Source: Amycolatopsis decaplanina DSM 44594 (lineage in GTDB: Bacteria; Actinomycetota; Actinomycetes; Mycobacteriales; Pseudonocardiaceae). Taken from it: a stretch of DNA of 64,000 nucleotides. The DNA lies in assembly GCF_000342005.1 (NCBI RefSeq), contig NZ_AOHO01000045.1, forward strand, positions 248,001-312,000. Reading direction: 5' to 3'. Below, in pieces: positions 36,854 to 45,937 of this stretch. Every line of letters starts with the position of its first letter. Within the stretch, counting starts at the first letter, position 1. The notes beneath the pieces are model-generated. The model saw only the letters and a list, made by a program, of their open reading frames with translations, was not told the DNA's origin and did not search any database. The translations under genes were made by a program, and so were the position numbers.

Positions 36854-37483
36854 TCAGGCCTGCCGTGCGCCCAAACCGCGGGTGGTGACGACACGCGCGC
36901 TGCCGTCCGCCAGGTGGTAGGACAGTCCGGCGACGGCGGCTTCTCCGGCGTCGATCTTGTCGGCGAGCAGCCGGGAGCGGTCGACCAGGAGGTCGACGGT
37001 GTGGCGGATGTGCTCGTCGATGATGTCGTCGTTCCCGGTGAGCCCGGCGGCGCGGGCGGCGAGGACACTCGGGGTGACCCGTTCGATGACGTCGCGGACG
37101 AAGCCGTTGGTGCCGAGTCCGTCGGTCAGCGCCGCCCGGGTCGCGGCGACGGCGCCACAGGAGTCGTGACCCAGGACGACGACCAGGGGGCAGCCGAGGA
37201 TGCTGACGGCGTACTCGATGCTGCCCAGCACCTCCGAACCGGCGACGTGGCCGGCGGTACGGACGACGAACAGGTCACCCAGTCCGCGGTCGAAGATGAT
37301 CTCGGCGGCCAGGCGCGAGTCGGAGCAGCCGAAGAGGACGGCGAAGGGGCGCTGTTCAGGCGCGGTTTCGGCGCGGCGAGTGGCGTCCTGGTTCGGGTGT
37401 TCCGGGGTACCGGCGATGAAACGCCGGTTACCGGCGAGCAGAAGGTCGAAGGCCTCGGAAGGGGTCGGCGGCGCGTCGCTCAT
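36854..37483 (-). CDS. Beta-class carbonic anhydrase
   Basis: 209 residues from ATG 37483; a longer frame upstream lacks a better start. Zinc ligands and catalytic dyad are visible: C53-S-D55-S-R57, H106 and C109 (G-H-D-S-C-G-A). Converts CO2 and bicarbonate in the cytosol. Convergent with chrA, with only three bases between the stops. Confidence 0.93.
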   Translation of the reverse strand: MSDAPPTPSEAFDLLLAGNRRFIAGTPEHPNQDATRRAETAPEQRPFAVLFGCSDSRLAAEIIFDRGLGDLFVVRTAGHVAGSEVLGSIEYAVSILGCPLVVVLGHDSCGAVAATRAALTDGLGTNGFVRDVIERVTPSVLAARAAGLTGNDDIIDEHIRHTVDLLVDRSRLLADKIDAGEAAVAGLSYHLADGSARVVTTRGLGARQA

Positions 37484-38072
37484 GGAGCGGACATTACCGG
37501 CTGCCACCGGGACCGGCAGATCTTTGCCGGTGTGGCGAGGGCCACGTGGAGGCGGCGGCGGAGGCCTGTCTTGACAAGTTCCCGGCTTCGGCCAGGCACG
37601 AGTATGACAAGAAATGCACTCGAATTCCCTTTCCTTTGTCTGTGGTTGACGTGTATCTCGCGCCGACCGCAAAAGTGACCGTCAGAAGTATGGTCGTCGC
37701 CGTGATCGCCGTCGACCGGTCTCGCCGCGGAGCAGGTCGTGAACGTCGCCATCAGTGGTTTCACGCCGGATCGGCAGACGCCGTCGCTGTCGATTTCGAT
37801 GCGGATGAGCTGAAGAAGGTGCCTCTCACCTTTCCCCGAAAAGCCTGCGCCATCTGCCGGTGGCATGCCTCGATGAGTGGATACGCGTCGCGATGCCGTG
37901 GCGCTCGCGCACCTCGTCACCGCTTCCGTCACCGCGGTGGCCGTCACGCTCGGGCACGTCGCCTGATCCGTTCGGTATTGCTTGGCGGACAGGGGGTGGG
38001 AACCCGGCCGCCCGTTTCGGGATTCACCCTTTCGGCGAACATGCTTCGATGTGAGATCAGCTGGTTCTACGG
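37484..38072. other. Intergenic stretch, no clear gene
   Basis: 589 bases. A few short frames show coding-like segments in different phases (for example LAAEQVVNVAISGFTPDRQTPS near 37715-37790 and DAVALAHLVTASVTAVAVTLGH near 37895-37965) that may be debris of one gene, but I cannot name it. No RNA gene seen. Confidence 0.45.
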
Positions 38073-40370
38073 GTGATGAGGGACATGGCGAGCGACAGTG
38101 AGGTCCGACGGCGGCCCCTGACGAGTTACGTCAGCCGCACGGACGACGAGAACGAGGTGCGACGGCTGCTCGGAGCGGGACGGCTGGTCACCTTGACCGG
38201 CGCCGGCGGTGTCGGCAAGACACGGTTGGCGGCCCAGGTGGCCAGTTCGCTCACCCGGGAGTTCCCCGGCGGTGTGGCGGTCGCCGGGCTGGGGGAGCTG
38301 CGGGACGAACGTCTCGTCGCGCGCACGGTCGCCGACAGCCTGGGCCTGCACGACACGGCGGGACGTACCGACCTGGAGGCCGTGGTGTCGTATCTGCGCC
38401 CGCGGCGGTCGTTGCTTTTGCTGGACAACTGCGAACACCTCCTCTCCGGCAGCGCGGACCTGGTGACGGCGTTGCTGCGCGACTGCCGGGACCTCGTGGT
38501 CCTGGCCACCAGCCGTTGCTCGCTGGGGCTCGCCGGTGAGCACGTGCTGACGATCCGATCCCTGCCCGTGCCCCACGAAGAGATCGGGACACCGCAGGAG
38601 GCGCTCACGTTCGGCGCTGTGCGGCTGTTCGCGGAGCGGGCCTCGAACGTCCTGTCGTCGTTCGAGGTCACCGAAGGCAACGTCGCGGATGTCGTCCGCC
38701 TCTGCCGCCGTCTCGACGGCCTGCCGCTGGCGATCGAACTCGCGGCGGCCCGGATCCGCGCCTTGTCGCCGTCGCAGATCGCCGATCGGGTCGAGCGGAA
38801 CTCGGGGGTGCTGACCACCGGTCTCCGGATGCCGGTCGAGCGGCATCGGACGCTGCGCGCCACCATCGACTGGAGTCACTCCCTCTGCACCGAGACCGAG
38901 CGGACCGTCTGGGCACGCTGTTCGGTGTTCGCCGGGCAGTTCGACCTGTCCGCCGCCGAGGACGTCTGCGCCGAGGACGGCGGGCTGGACTCCCTGGCCG
39001 TGCTCGACGCGGTCGATGGTCTGGTCGACAAGTCGGTGCTGACCCGCATCGACGGCACGGACAGGGTCCACTACCGGATGCTCCGGCTCCTCCGCGGATA
39101 CGGCGGACGGCGGCTCGCCGATTCCGATGATGATTTCGCCGTGGCGAGGAAACATCGTGACCACTACGCCCGGCTGATCGCACAGGCCGCCGACACGTGG
39201 TTCGGGCCGGGGCAGGACGAGACGTACGAGCGGCTGACGGCGGCGCATGCCGATATTCGTGAGGCGCTGTCATGGTCGCTCCGCACCTCTGGCGAAAGCC
39301 CGGTGGCGTTGGAGATGGCCACCGGCATGATCGAATACTGGGTGGCTCGCGGCGCGGCCTGGGAAGTGCGGGACTGGATCGATCGCGCGCTCGACGCGGT
39401 GCCGCCGGAGACCCGGGGGCGGGCCCGCGGCCTGGCGATCGCGGCCCTGTGCGCCGCGCTGCACGCTGATCTGCCGCGTGCCCGGCAGCGGTTGGCCGCC
39501 GCCGAAGCGATCGAGGACCACGAAGCCGTGCCCTACATCGACCACGCGCGGGCCTTCGTGAAGATGCTGGCCACCGAGCCGAATTCGATGGCCCACGCGG
39601 CGGAGGCCGTGCGGATCTTCGGTGAGCGAGGCGACGTACGACGCCAGATGCACCCGATGTTCCTTCAGGGCGTCGCTCTGGCTTACCGAGGGGACCTGCC
39701 GGGAGCGCGGGAGCTGCTGGGCTCGATGCGACGGCTGTGCGAGGAGGCGGGGGAGGAGCGGTATCGCTCGATGGCCTTGTTCGGTCTGGGGGTCGCCGAA
39801 GTCTGCTTCGGCGGCGATCTCGGCGACGGCGAACAGTTCATCCGTTCCGCGCTGGAGATCGACCTCCGCGCGTCCGACGTGCTGTCCGCGGCGTACCGGG
39901 TGGACGGTCTGGCCTGGGTTTCCGCCCGGCGCGGGGAATGGGTCCGCGCGGCGGAACTGTTCGGGACCGCCGCCACGCTCTGGGACCGCTGCAACGCGGA
40001 GCCCGACGTAGCGGTCTCCGCGACCCACACGACGTTCTACGAGGCCACCCGGAAAGCGCTGGGAGCCGCGAAATTCGATGCCGCGTTCACCGAGGGACGG
40101 CGGCGGAACCCGCATGACGCCCTGACCGGCCCGCAGGCCCTGCCCGTCGGCGAACCGGCCGTGCTCCCGCCGCTGACGCCGCGTGAATCGGAGATCGCGC
40201 GGCTGGTCGCGGCGGGGCTGAGCAACCGGGAGATCGCGGCGAGGCTGGTCATCGCCCGGCGAACGGTGGAGACGCATCTGCAGCACATCTCGCACAAGCT
40301 CGACTTCGTCAACCGGACCCAGCTGGCCGTCTGGGTCGGGCAGCGAGACGCCTGCCGCGGGCCGCTGTGA
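38073..40370 (+). CDS. Large ATP-binding LuxR-type transcriptional regulator
   Basis: About 765 residues (GTG 38073, ATG 38076 or ATG 38085 are alternatives; the last follows GATGAGGGA). N-terminal NB-ARC/AAA-like NTPase with Walker A L-T-G-A-G-G-V-G-K-T-R-L and Walker B L-L-L-D-N-C-E-H, a winged-helix region (G-L-P-L-A-I-E-L-A-A-A-R), TPR-like helical repeats (about 430-650) and a C-terminal LuxR HTH (LTPRESEIARLVAAGLSNREIAARL). This AfsR/LAL-like plan integrates a ligand or partner through the repeats. Target unknown. Confidence 0.88.
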   Translation: MMRDMASDSEVRRRPLTSYVSRTDDENEVRRLLGAGRLVTLTGAGGVGKTRLAAQVASSLTREFPGGVAVAGLGELRDERLVARTVADSLGLHDTAGRTDLEAVVSYLRPRRSLLLLDNCEHLLSGSADLVTALLRDCRDLVVLATSRCSLGLAGEHVLTIRSLPVPHEEIGTPQEALTFGAVRLFAERASNVLSSFEVTEGNVADVVRLCRRLDGLPLAIELAAARIRALSPSQIADRVERNSGVLTTGLRMPVERHRTLRATIDWSHSLCTETERTVWARCSVFAGQFDLSAAEDVCAEDGGLDSLAVLDAVDGLVDKSVLTRIDGTDRVHYRMLRLLRGYGGRRLADSDDDFAVARKHRDHYARLIAQAADTWFGPGQDETYERLTAAHADIREALSWSLRTSGESPVALEMATGMIEYWVARGAAWEVRDWIDRALDAVPPETRGRARGLAIAALCAALHADLPRARQRLAAAEAIEDHEAVPYIDHARAFVKMLATEPNSMAHAAEAVRIFGERGDVRRQMHPMFLQGVALAYRGDLPGARELLGSMRRLCEEAGEERYRSMALFGLGVAEVCFGGDLGDGEQFIRSALEIDLRASDVLSAAYRVDGLAWVSARRGEWVRAAELFGTAATLWDRCNAEPDVAVSATHTTFYEATRKALGAAKFDAAFTEGRRRNPHDALTGPQALPVGEPAVLPPLTPRESEIARLVAAGLSNREIAARLVIARRTVETHLQHISHKLDFVNRTQLAVWVGQRDACRGPL

Positions 40371-40404
40371 CCCCCGGTGGGCACAGCGGCCGCGTGACGG
40401 ACTG

Positions 40405-41265
40405 TCAGTCGATCGGGCAGGTTCCTTGATACACGGCGATCTTCGGGTCGTTCGCCGGAAGCGGGCACAGGAACTGGTCGTACCTGGTGTCTTGGTCCAC
40501 GAAGCGTTTCATCCACGAAATGCTGTACTTCGCGATGGTCACGTTCGGCTTCGTCGGTGCCATGTGGCCGGCACCGGCCAGCAGCATGTACGCCTTGTCC
40601 AACGACGCGGGAAGGCTTTGGTAGAACGGCCGGGAATGCGCGCCGTCCGGGGCGATGAAGTCGTTCTGGGCACTGACGACGAACGTGGGGACCTTCAGGT
40701 CGGAGAAGGTCGTGTTCGGATTCCAGCCCGTCAGCGGGATGGCGGCCTTCAGCGTGGGCGCCTTCTGGGAGGCGATCAGGGAACCGCCGCCGCCCATCGA
40801 ATGTCCCATCACGGCGAGCCGGTCCGGGTCGACGCGGTCCTTGACCTGGCTCTTGTCCGTGACGTAGCGCAGCGCCGCGAGCAGCTGGTCGGACCGGACG
40901 TCCGGGGTGTCCCAGGTGCTCTTGGTCGAGAACGTGATCACGACGAATCCCTGGGAGGCCAGCCGCGGGCCGTACCAGGCGATCGCGCTCTCCGTTTCGA
41001 GGAAGCCGGGCGCGATCGCGATCGCGCCGAACGTGCCCTGGCCGGTTTCGGTCGGGTAGTGGATCGTCCCGCCGCCGAAACCTTGCCCGGCGGGGACTTT
41101 CTCGGTGGCCGTCTGGAACGATCCGCGATCAGCCTCGATGCTGGCTTTCGTCGGAGCCGGTCCGCGAGCATAAGGATTCTCTTCGGCGACGGCCGGTACC
41201 GCCGCCACGAGAAGTGCGGCCACCGCACTGAGAACCACGGCGCCCCACTGTGATCCACGCTTCAT
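40405..41265 (-). CDS. Secreted cutinase / PET-hydrolase-like polyester hydrolase
   Basis: 286 residues. Signal peptide 1-27. The mature start NPYARGPAPTKASIEADRG and the body match the actinobacterial cutinase/PET hydrolase group. Catalytic triad Ser156 (G-H-S156-M-G), Asp202 and His234; Met157 and Phe88 fit the oxyanion hole; Trp181 (L-T-G-W) is the substrate-stacking tryptophan; Cys267 and Cys283 give the C-terminal disulfide. Expected to hydrolyse aliphatic/aromatic polyesters. The reported plastic activity is a family property, untested here. Confidence 0.88.
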   Translation of the reverse strand: MKRGSQWGAVVLSAVAALLVAAVPAVAEENPYARGPAPTKASIEADRGSFQTATEKVPAGQGFGGGTIHYPTETGQGTFGAIAIAPGFLETESAIAWYGPRLASQGFVVITFSTKSTWDTPDVRSDQLLAALRYVTDKSQVKDRVDPDRLAVMGHSMGGGGSLIASQKAPTLKAAIPLTGWNPNTTFSDLKVPTFVVSAQNDFIAPDGAHSRPFYQSLPASLDKAYMLLAGAGHMAPTKPNVTIAKYSISWMKRFVDQDTRYDQFLCPLPANDPKIAVYQGTCPID

Positions 41266-41395
41266 CGCGCATGTCCTCTCGGAAGAACCGCTCCGAGTCC
41301 GGAACGGTTTCCCAGATATAGCGGGATCCTTGCCGGATGCGCGTCGTGGAAATTACTGAGAAGCGGAAAACTGTCACTTCGAGGTGAACTCAGGT

Positions 41396-41441
41396 CTCGT
41401 GAGTGGTAAGGACGGTTCTAACCGTCCTTACCACTCACGAG
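41396..41441. repeat. GTGAGTGG palindromic repeat, copy R2
   Basis: Perfect 22-bp arms (41396-41417 / 41420-41441) with centre CT, same stem as R1. It begins 13 bases downstream of the lcp stop codon (41455, minus strand). Confidence 0.92.
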
Positions 41442-41454
41442 GCAGGTGGCTCGT

Positions 41455-42645
41455 TCAGGCTCCCGGCCGGTTCCCGGTGGGGATCGTGATGAGGGTCGTC
41501 GTCGGTGACGTGCCCTTGTCGAGGAACAACATCGCCAGCGCGCGCACCATCTGGTCGAACATGTAGAACCCGGCGGGCATGACGGGGATCAGTCCCTCGC
41601 GGAAGGCGATGTAGGCGGGCCACGCGGTGCGGATGAGGGCCGCGGACGCGTAGTCGCGCCGCAGTCCGAGCCAGTCGCCGATCGCGTCGCTCAGCACATA
41701 ACGCACGAACTCGTTGAGGAATCCGCGAGTGACGCCGAGATCGATCTGAGCGGTCAGCCCGAGCAGGTCTTCGGCGAGTTCTTTGCCTTCGTGTGACGGG
41801 GAAAGGATCGGGGTGAGCACCTGCGCCGACTGCGTGTGCGCGGCGGCCCACGTCTTCGGGATGAATTCCTCCCGCACGCCGAGCAGGTGGATGGCGACCT
41901 GCCACATGTGGAGGAAGGCTTCCTCGTCGGCGGCCGACATCGGGACCTTCCACTCGCGCAGCTTCCGGTGCACGAAGGTGCCGAGGCTGTGGAAGGTGAC
42001 CAGGATGTCGCCGTTGCTGATCGGGATCCGTTCGTCCGCGACGGACTTCCAGTGCGCCGACCGCGGCAGCAGATGACGCACCGCGGCGTGCACCAGCCGG
42101 GTCTTGTTGGCGGTGACCACGAACTGGCCATCGGGCTCGAACGCGTTCAGGTCGCTCAGGTCGTAGCCGAAGGTGAAGGTCTTGGCCGCGCGGTCCCGCA
42201 TGTCGGCCCCGCCCGCGGACCAGTAGACCGATTTGGCCTCACGCGGGATGACCGTGCTCATGATGCCGCTGCCGAGCCCGTACAGCATGAACAGGTAGGT
42301 GTCCTTGCGCCGGTTGAAATCGGCCGCGCGGCGCAGCTTCGCGGGATCGGCCCAGGACGGCAGTTCGTTGACGCGCTGGAGGTATCCCGCCAGATCGGCG
42401 GGCAGGCCGCCGGGCAGCGGGTCGTTGTTGTCCACCCAGGACCGCATCGCGGTGTTGACGGCCGGAACCTGGCCCGACTCGAGAACTCCCGCCATGATGC
42501 GGTCGATTTCGTCGTCCCAGACCCACCAAGGGTCGGCCGCCGAACCGGTCTGCGTCGCGCCCCACGCGGGCGCGACACTCGCCGCGCCCACCAGGCCCAA
42601 CGCGACACCGAGGGAAAGAACATTCCTCCTGCTGAGATCGCTCAT
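41455..42645 (-). CDS. lcp: Latex-clearing protein (rubber oxygenase, DUF2236/MpaB family)
   Basis: 396 residues. Tat-type signal (S-R-R-N-V-L, residues 5-10, then hydrophobic and A-x-A-like end near 30). All residues known to matter in Streptomyces sp. K30 Lcp appear with identical spacing: Glu136, Arg152, Lys155, Thr156 and heme-ligand His186 (K30: E148, R164, K167, T168, H198). Lcp cleaves cis-1,4-polyisoprene to oligo-isoprenoid aldehyde/ketones outside the cell. It lies 59 bases after the acyl-CoA ligase gene on the same strand, so the two may be co-transcribed. Confidence 0.87.
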   Translation of the reverse strand: MSDLSRRNVLSLGVALGLVGAASVAPAWGATQTGSAADPWWVWDDEIDRIMAGVLESGQVPAVNTAMRSWVDNNDPLPGGLPADLAGYLQRVNELPSWADPAKLRRAADFNRRKDTYLFMLYGLGSGIMSTVIPREAKSVYWSAGGADMRDRAAKTFTFGYDLSDLNAFEPDGQFVVTANKTRLVHAAVRHLLPRSAHWKSVADERIPISNGDILVTFHSLGTFVHRKLREWKVPMSAADEEAFLHMWQVAIHLLGVREEFIPKTWAAAHTQSAQVLTPILSPSHEGKELAEDLLGLTAQIDLGVTRGFLNEFVRYVLSDAIGDWLGLRRDYASAALIRTAWPAYIAFREGLIPVMPAGFYMFDQMVRALAMLFLDKGTSPTTTLITIPTGNRPGA

Positions 42646-42704
42646 TTACTTACCTAACTTCCTTGGTAGGTTCGGGACGCTTTGTCTCGCGTCCTATGAG
42701 TGAT

Positions 42705-44276
42705 TCACTGGCGACTTACTCGTTTCTCGTCAAGGTCGCGAAGCGAACCCTTGACCACTTTCCCGCCCGCGTTGCGCGGGAGTTCGCGGATCACCACGAG
42801 ATCCTTGGGCATCTTGAAGGACGCGAGCCTGCCGTCGAGGAATTCGATCAGTTCCCCCAAGGACGGCGCGGCGTCCGGCGGGGTGGTGATGTACGCGACC
42901 GGAACCTGGCCCCAGCGTTCGTCGGCCCGGCCGATCACGGCGACCTCCAGTACCGACGGATGTGCGGAGATCGCGTTCTCCACTTCGGCGCAGTAGATGT
43001 TCTCGCCGCCGCTGATGATCATGTCCTTCTTGCGGTCGACCACCCAGATGAAGCCGTCTTCGTCCTGCGAGACCAAGTCGCCGGAATGGAACCAGCCGCC
43101 GGCAAAGGCTTCCGCGGTCTCCTGAGGTTTCTGCCAGTAGCCCTTGGTCAGCGTCGGGCCGCGATAGACGATCTCTCCCACTTCGCCCGGTGCGACGTCG
43201 TTCATGTCGTCGTCCACGACGCGGTACTGGAGGGTCGGGATCGGTTTGCCGACGGAGCCGAGCTTGCGCACCGAGTCTTCTCCGCTGAGCACGCAGGTGA
43301 TCGGGGAGGTCTCGGTCTGGCCGAACACGGCCACATTGAGGGCGCCGGGGAATTTCTCGGCCATGGCGAGAAGCGTCGACTCGGTCGCGGGAGCGGCACC
43401 CCAGCTGATGACCCGGAGCTTCAGATCACGCGCGGCGATGTCCGGCTGAGCGCAGATCAGGTCCCACTGCTGGGGAACGTTGAACACCACGGTGGCGCCT
43501 TCGCGTTCGTAGGCGTCGAGCACCGCGCGCGGGTCGAAGGCGCCCAGCGGGTGGATCACGACCACGCCGCCGACGAGGAAGTTCGCCACTATCGAACCCA
43601 GGCCCGCGATGTGGAAGAAGGGCGCGGTCAGGAAAGCGACATCGGTGTCGTCGAAGATCTTCATCGCCCGGATGCAGGTGATCGCCTGCAACTGCAGGTT
43701 GCGATGGGACAGCATCACCCCCTTCGGCCTGCCGGTGGTGCCCGAGGTGTACATGATCAGCGCCGTCGACTCCTCGCTGACGTCGGGCAGCTCCATCGGT
43801 TCGTGCGCGGCCAGGAATTCCTCGTAAGCGGTGCGGCCTTCGGCGTCGTCCGGCTCGCCGAGGACGAGGACCGTCCCGATCGACGCGGCGCTCGGTGCGG
43901 CGTCGAGCAGCGGCAGCAGCCGCGCGTCGATGACGATGGCGGACGGCGTGCAGTCGGCCAGGATGTAGTCGAGCTCCGCCGGCGCGAGCCGGAAACTGAG
44001 CGGGACGGCCATGGCGCCCAGGCTGTTCGCCGCGAACACGCTTTCCACGAACCACGGGTGATTCAGGGTCAGCGTGGCCACGCGATGGCCTTCTGTGACA
44101 CCTCGCGCGGCGAGGGCGGTGGCCAGGCGCAGGGACCGCTGGGAGAGCTCCGCCCAGGTGGTCGTCTCCCCGAGGTACCGCAGGGCGGGCTTGTCCGGTC
44201 GCATCAGCGCGTGCGTGGCCGCGTGCGCCATCCAGTGGTGCCGGAAGGACGAGGCGGGAGCCGAAGCGGTCGACAT
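42705..44276 (-). CDS. Fatty-acyl-CoA synthetase (FadD-like, ANL superfamily)
   Basis: 523 residues from ATG 44276 (GAGGA five bases upstream). ANL motifs: L-I-M-Y-T-S-G-T-T-G-R-P-K-G, F-G-Q-T-E-T-S-P, H-S-G-D-L, D-R-K-K-D-M-I-I-S-G-G-E-N-I-Y and the catalytic Lys in N-A-G-G-K. Activates carboxylic acids to CoA thioesters. Next to lcp it could activate acids formed from rubber cleavage products before beta-oxidation (inference). Divergent from the TetR gene. Confidence 0.9.
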   Translation of the reverse strand: MSTASAPASSFRHHWMAHAATHALMRPDKPALRYLGETTTWAELSQRSLRLATALAARGVTEGHRVATLTLNHPWFVESVFAANSLGAMAVPLSFRLAPAELDYILADCTPSAIVIDARLLPLLDAAPSAASIGTVLVLGEPDDAEGRTAYEEFLAAHEPMELPDVSEESTALIMYTSGTTGRPKGVMLSHRNLQLQAITCIRAMKIFDDTDVAFLTAPFFHIAGLGSIVANFLVGGVVVIHPLGAFDPRAVLDAYEREGATVVFNVPQQWDLICAQPDIAARDLKLRVISWGAAPATESTLLAMAEKFPGALNVAVFGQTETSPITCVLSGEDSVRKLGSVGKPIPTLQYRVVDDDMNDVAPGEVGEIVYRGPTLTKGYWQKPQETAEAFAGGWFHSGDLVSQDEDGFIWVVDRKKDMIISGGENIYCAEVENAISAHPSVLEVAVIGRADERWGQVPVAYITTPPDAAPSLGELIEFLDGRLASFKMPKDLVVIRELPRNAGGKVVKGSLRDLDEKRVSRQ

Positions 44277-44472
44277 GGCCATCCTCAGGTGTCGGAACGG
44301 TACTGGTCGCGAGGCCAGTATGCATGCCAAGGCGCCGGTTGAGAAGCGATAAGTTAATCGAAAATCACATCGCCGGGCAGGCCTTGCCGGATGGTTCCCG
44401 TAGAGATGATCCGGTTCGTGGTTGACTTCCCGGCATGGCCCTGTTCCCGCGCGCAGCCGCTCAGAACCCGCG

Positions 44473-45636
44473 ATGAGCGCCGACTCGACCGCGGCCGTCC
44501 GGCCCCGCAACCGCAAGCAACTGATCGTCGAAGCGGCCGGGCGGATCTTCAGCGAACACGGCTACCACGCGGCGTCGATGGAGGAGATCGCCGCCGAAGT
44601 GGGCATCACCGCAGCCGCCCTGTACCGGCACTTCCCGAACAAGTACGCGTTGTTCGCCGCGTGCGCGAACGTCATGGCGGACCGGCTCGTCGCCACGCTC
44701 GACGAGGTGGCGCCCGGCGCGCCGCTGGCGGACCTGCTCGCCGCCGTCACGCAGGGCACGGTCACCCATCGTGCGTCGAGTGGCTTGTACCGCTGGGAAT
44801 CCCGGTACCTCGACCGCGACGACCGGCATTCGCTCGGGGTGAAGTTCGGGCAGGTCGTGGACCGGGTGACGGAGGCGGTGCGGCGGGAGTACCCGCTCCC
44901 CGGCGAGGGGCTGCGGGCCGTGGCCGCCCTCGGGGTGATCGGGTCCATCACGATGCACCGCACCTCGATCGCCCAGCGCCGGGTCGAAGAGGTACTGGTC
45001 GAGTCCGCCCTGCGAGTGGCGGCGACCGATCCGACGACGGGTGACGCGGGCGCGCATACCGTCGAGCTGCCGTCCAGTCCCGTGCCGCGCACCCGGCGTT
45101 CGGAGATCCTCGCGGCCGCCATCCCGTTGTTCGAGCGGGACGGGTTCGCCAACGTCACCAATGGCCGGATCGCCGAAGCCGTGGGGCTGGTGCCGTCCGC
45201 GCTCTACCGGTATTTCCCCGGCAAGGCCGACATTCTCGCCGCGGCCTGTCTGCAGGCCGCGGGGATCCTTGCCCAAGCGGTGGAACAGAACCTTCGCGGG
45301 GTCGACGACACGAACGACGCCTTGCTCGTACTGGCACGGACGTATGTGGCCTACAGCTTCGAGCACACCGCGCTCACCAGTGTCGCCAACGCCGAACTGG
45401 CCGGCCTCCCCGCTGTTCTGCGGCGGCCCTTGGTCAGCGCGCAGCGCGAGCACATCGCCGTGTGGGAACGGCAACTACGGTCGGCACGGCCGGAACTCGA
45501 CCAGCGTCAGGCGAGGGTGCTCGTGCACGCCGGTTTCGGTGTGGTGGTCGAAGCGGGCCGGAGGTTGCGATGGGAGGACGTCCCCGCCAACCGTGACGCT
45601 GTCAGCGCGTTGCTCGTGAGCGCGTTGGGCGTCTGA
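44473..45636 (+). CDS. Tandem TetR-type regulator (two TetR units in one chain)
   Basis: 387 residues from ATG 44473. The first HTH lies at about 15-60 (AGRIFSEHGYHAASMEEIAAEVGITAAALYRHF), a second at about 205-250 (AIPLFERDGFANVTNGRIAEAVGLVPSALYRYF), each followed by a helical ligand domain. This built-in dimer plan occurs in mycobacterial and related regulators of lipid and steroid catabolism. Divergent from the acyl-CoA ligase-lcp pair, which it probably represses. Confidence 0.88.
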   Translation: MSADSTAAVRPRNRKQLIVEAAGRIFSEHGYHAASMEEIAAEVGITAAALYRHFPNKYALFAACANVMADRLVATLDEVAPGAPLADLLAAVTQGTVTHRASSGLYRWESRYLDRDDRHSLGVKFGQVVDRVTEAVRREYPLPGEGLRAVAALGVIGSITMHRTSIAQRRVEEVLVESALRVAATDPTTGDAGAHTVELPSSPVPRTRRSEILAAAIPLFERDGFANVTNGRIAEAVGLVPSALYRYFPGKADILAAACLQAAGILAQAVEQNLRGVDDTNDALLVLARTYVAYSFEHTALTSVANAELAGLPAVLRRPLVSAQREHIAVWERQLRSARPELDQRQARVLVHAGFGVVVEAGRRLRWEDVPANRDAVSALLVSALGV

Positions 45637-45658
45637 CGCTTGCTCGAGGTGACCGATC

Positions 45659-45796
45659 GTCATCGGCCTGATCGTCACCGATGACAGCTTCGCGCCCGGC
45701 TTCGCTTACCTGACCGTGATAACGATCGGCCGGGATCCCTCCTGCGTCTTCCTGGCCGGCAAGGTCGAGCGCGTCGCCGAGCGAACGCCAGGGTGA
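45659..45796 (+). pseudogene. Unidentified gene fragment
   Basis: An open stretch of 45 codons without a start or ribosome site, ending TGA 45794-45796. It shows well-ordered coding-like sequence (V-I-G-L-I-V-T-D-D-S-F-A-P-G-F...V-F-L-A-G-K-V-E-R-V-A-E-R). Looks like the C-terminal remnant of a deleted gene; family not recognised. Confidence 0.3.
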
Positions 45797-45839
45797 ACCG
45801 GCGGAGACAGCCGCACGGCTGTGATCAGCGCTACATATA

Positions 45840-45854
45840 TACCCCCTAGGGGTA
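45840..45854 (+). promoter_or_regulatory. CsoR/CstR-like operator palindrome (site 1)
   Basis: TACCCC-N3-GGGGTA within an AT-rich flank, about 85 bases before the MFS start. GC-box palindromes of the TACCCC/GGGGTA type are typical operators of CsoR-family metal or persulfide sensors. Confidence 0.6.
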
Positions 45855-45895
45855 CTTGTGTTCGTGGACCGCCGGGCATACCTTCATCTGCGTTA

Positions 45896-45914
45896 GATAC
45901 CCCCTATGGGTATC
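45896..45914 (+). promoter_or_regulatory. CsoR/CstR-like operator palindrome (site 2)
   Basis: GATACCC-N5-GGGTATC, perfect seven-base arms, 24 bases before the MFS start codon and just before its GAAAGGA ribosome site. With site 1 it forms a pair 56 bases apart, consistent with cooperative repression across the promoter. Confidence 0.62.
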
Positions 45915-45937
45915 CGGTTCTCGAAAGGATGGTCGTC

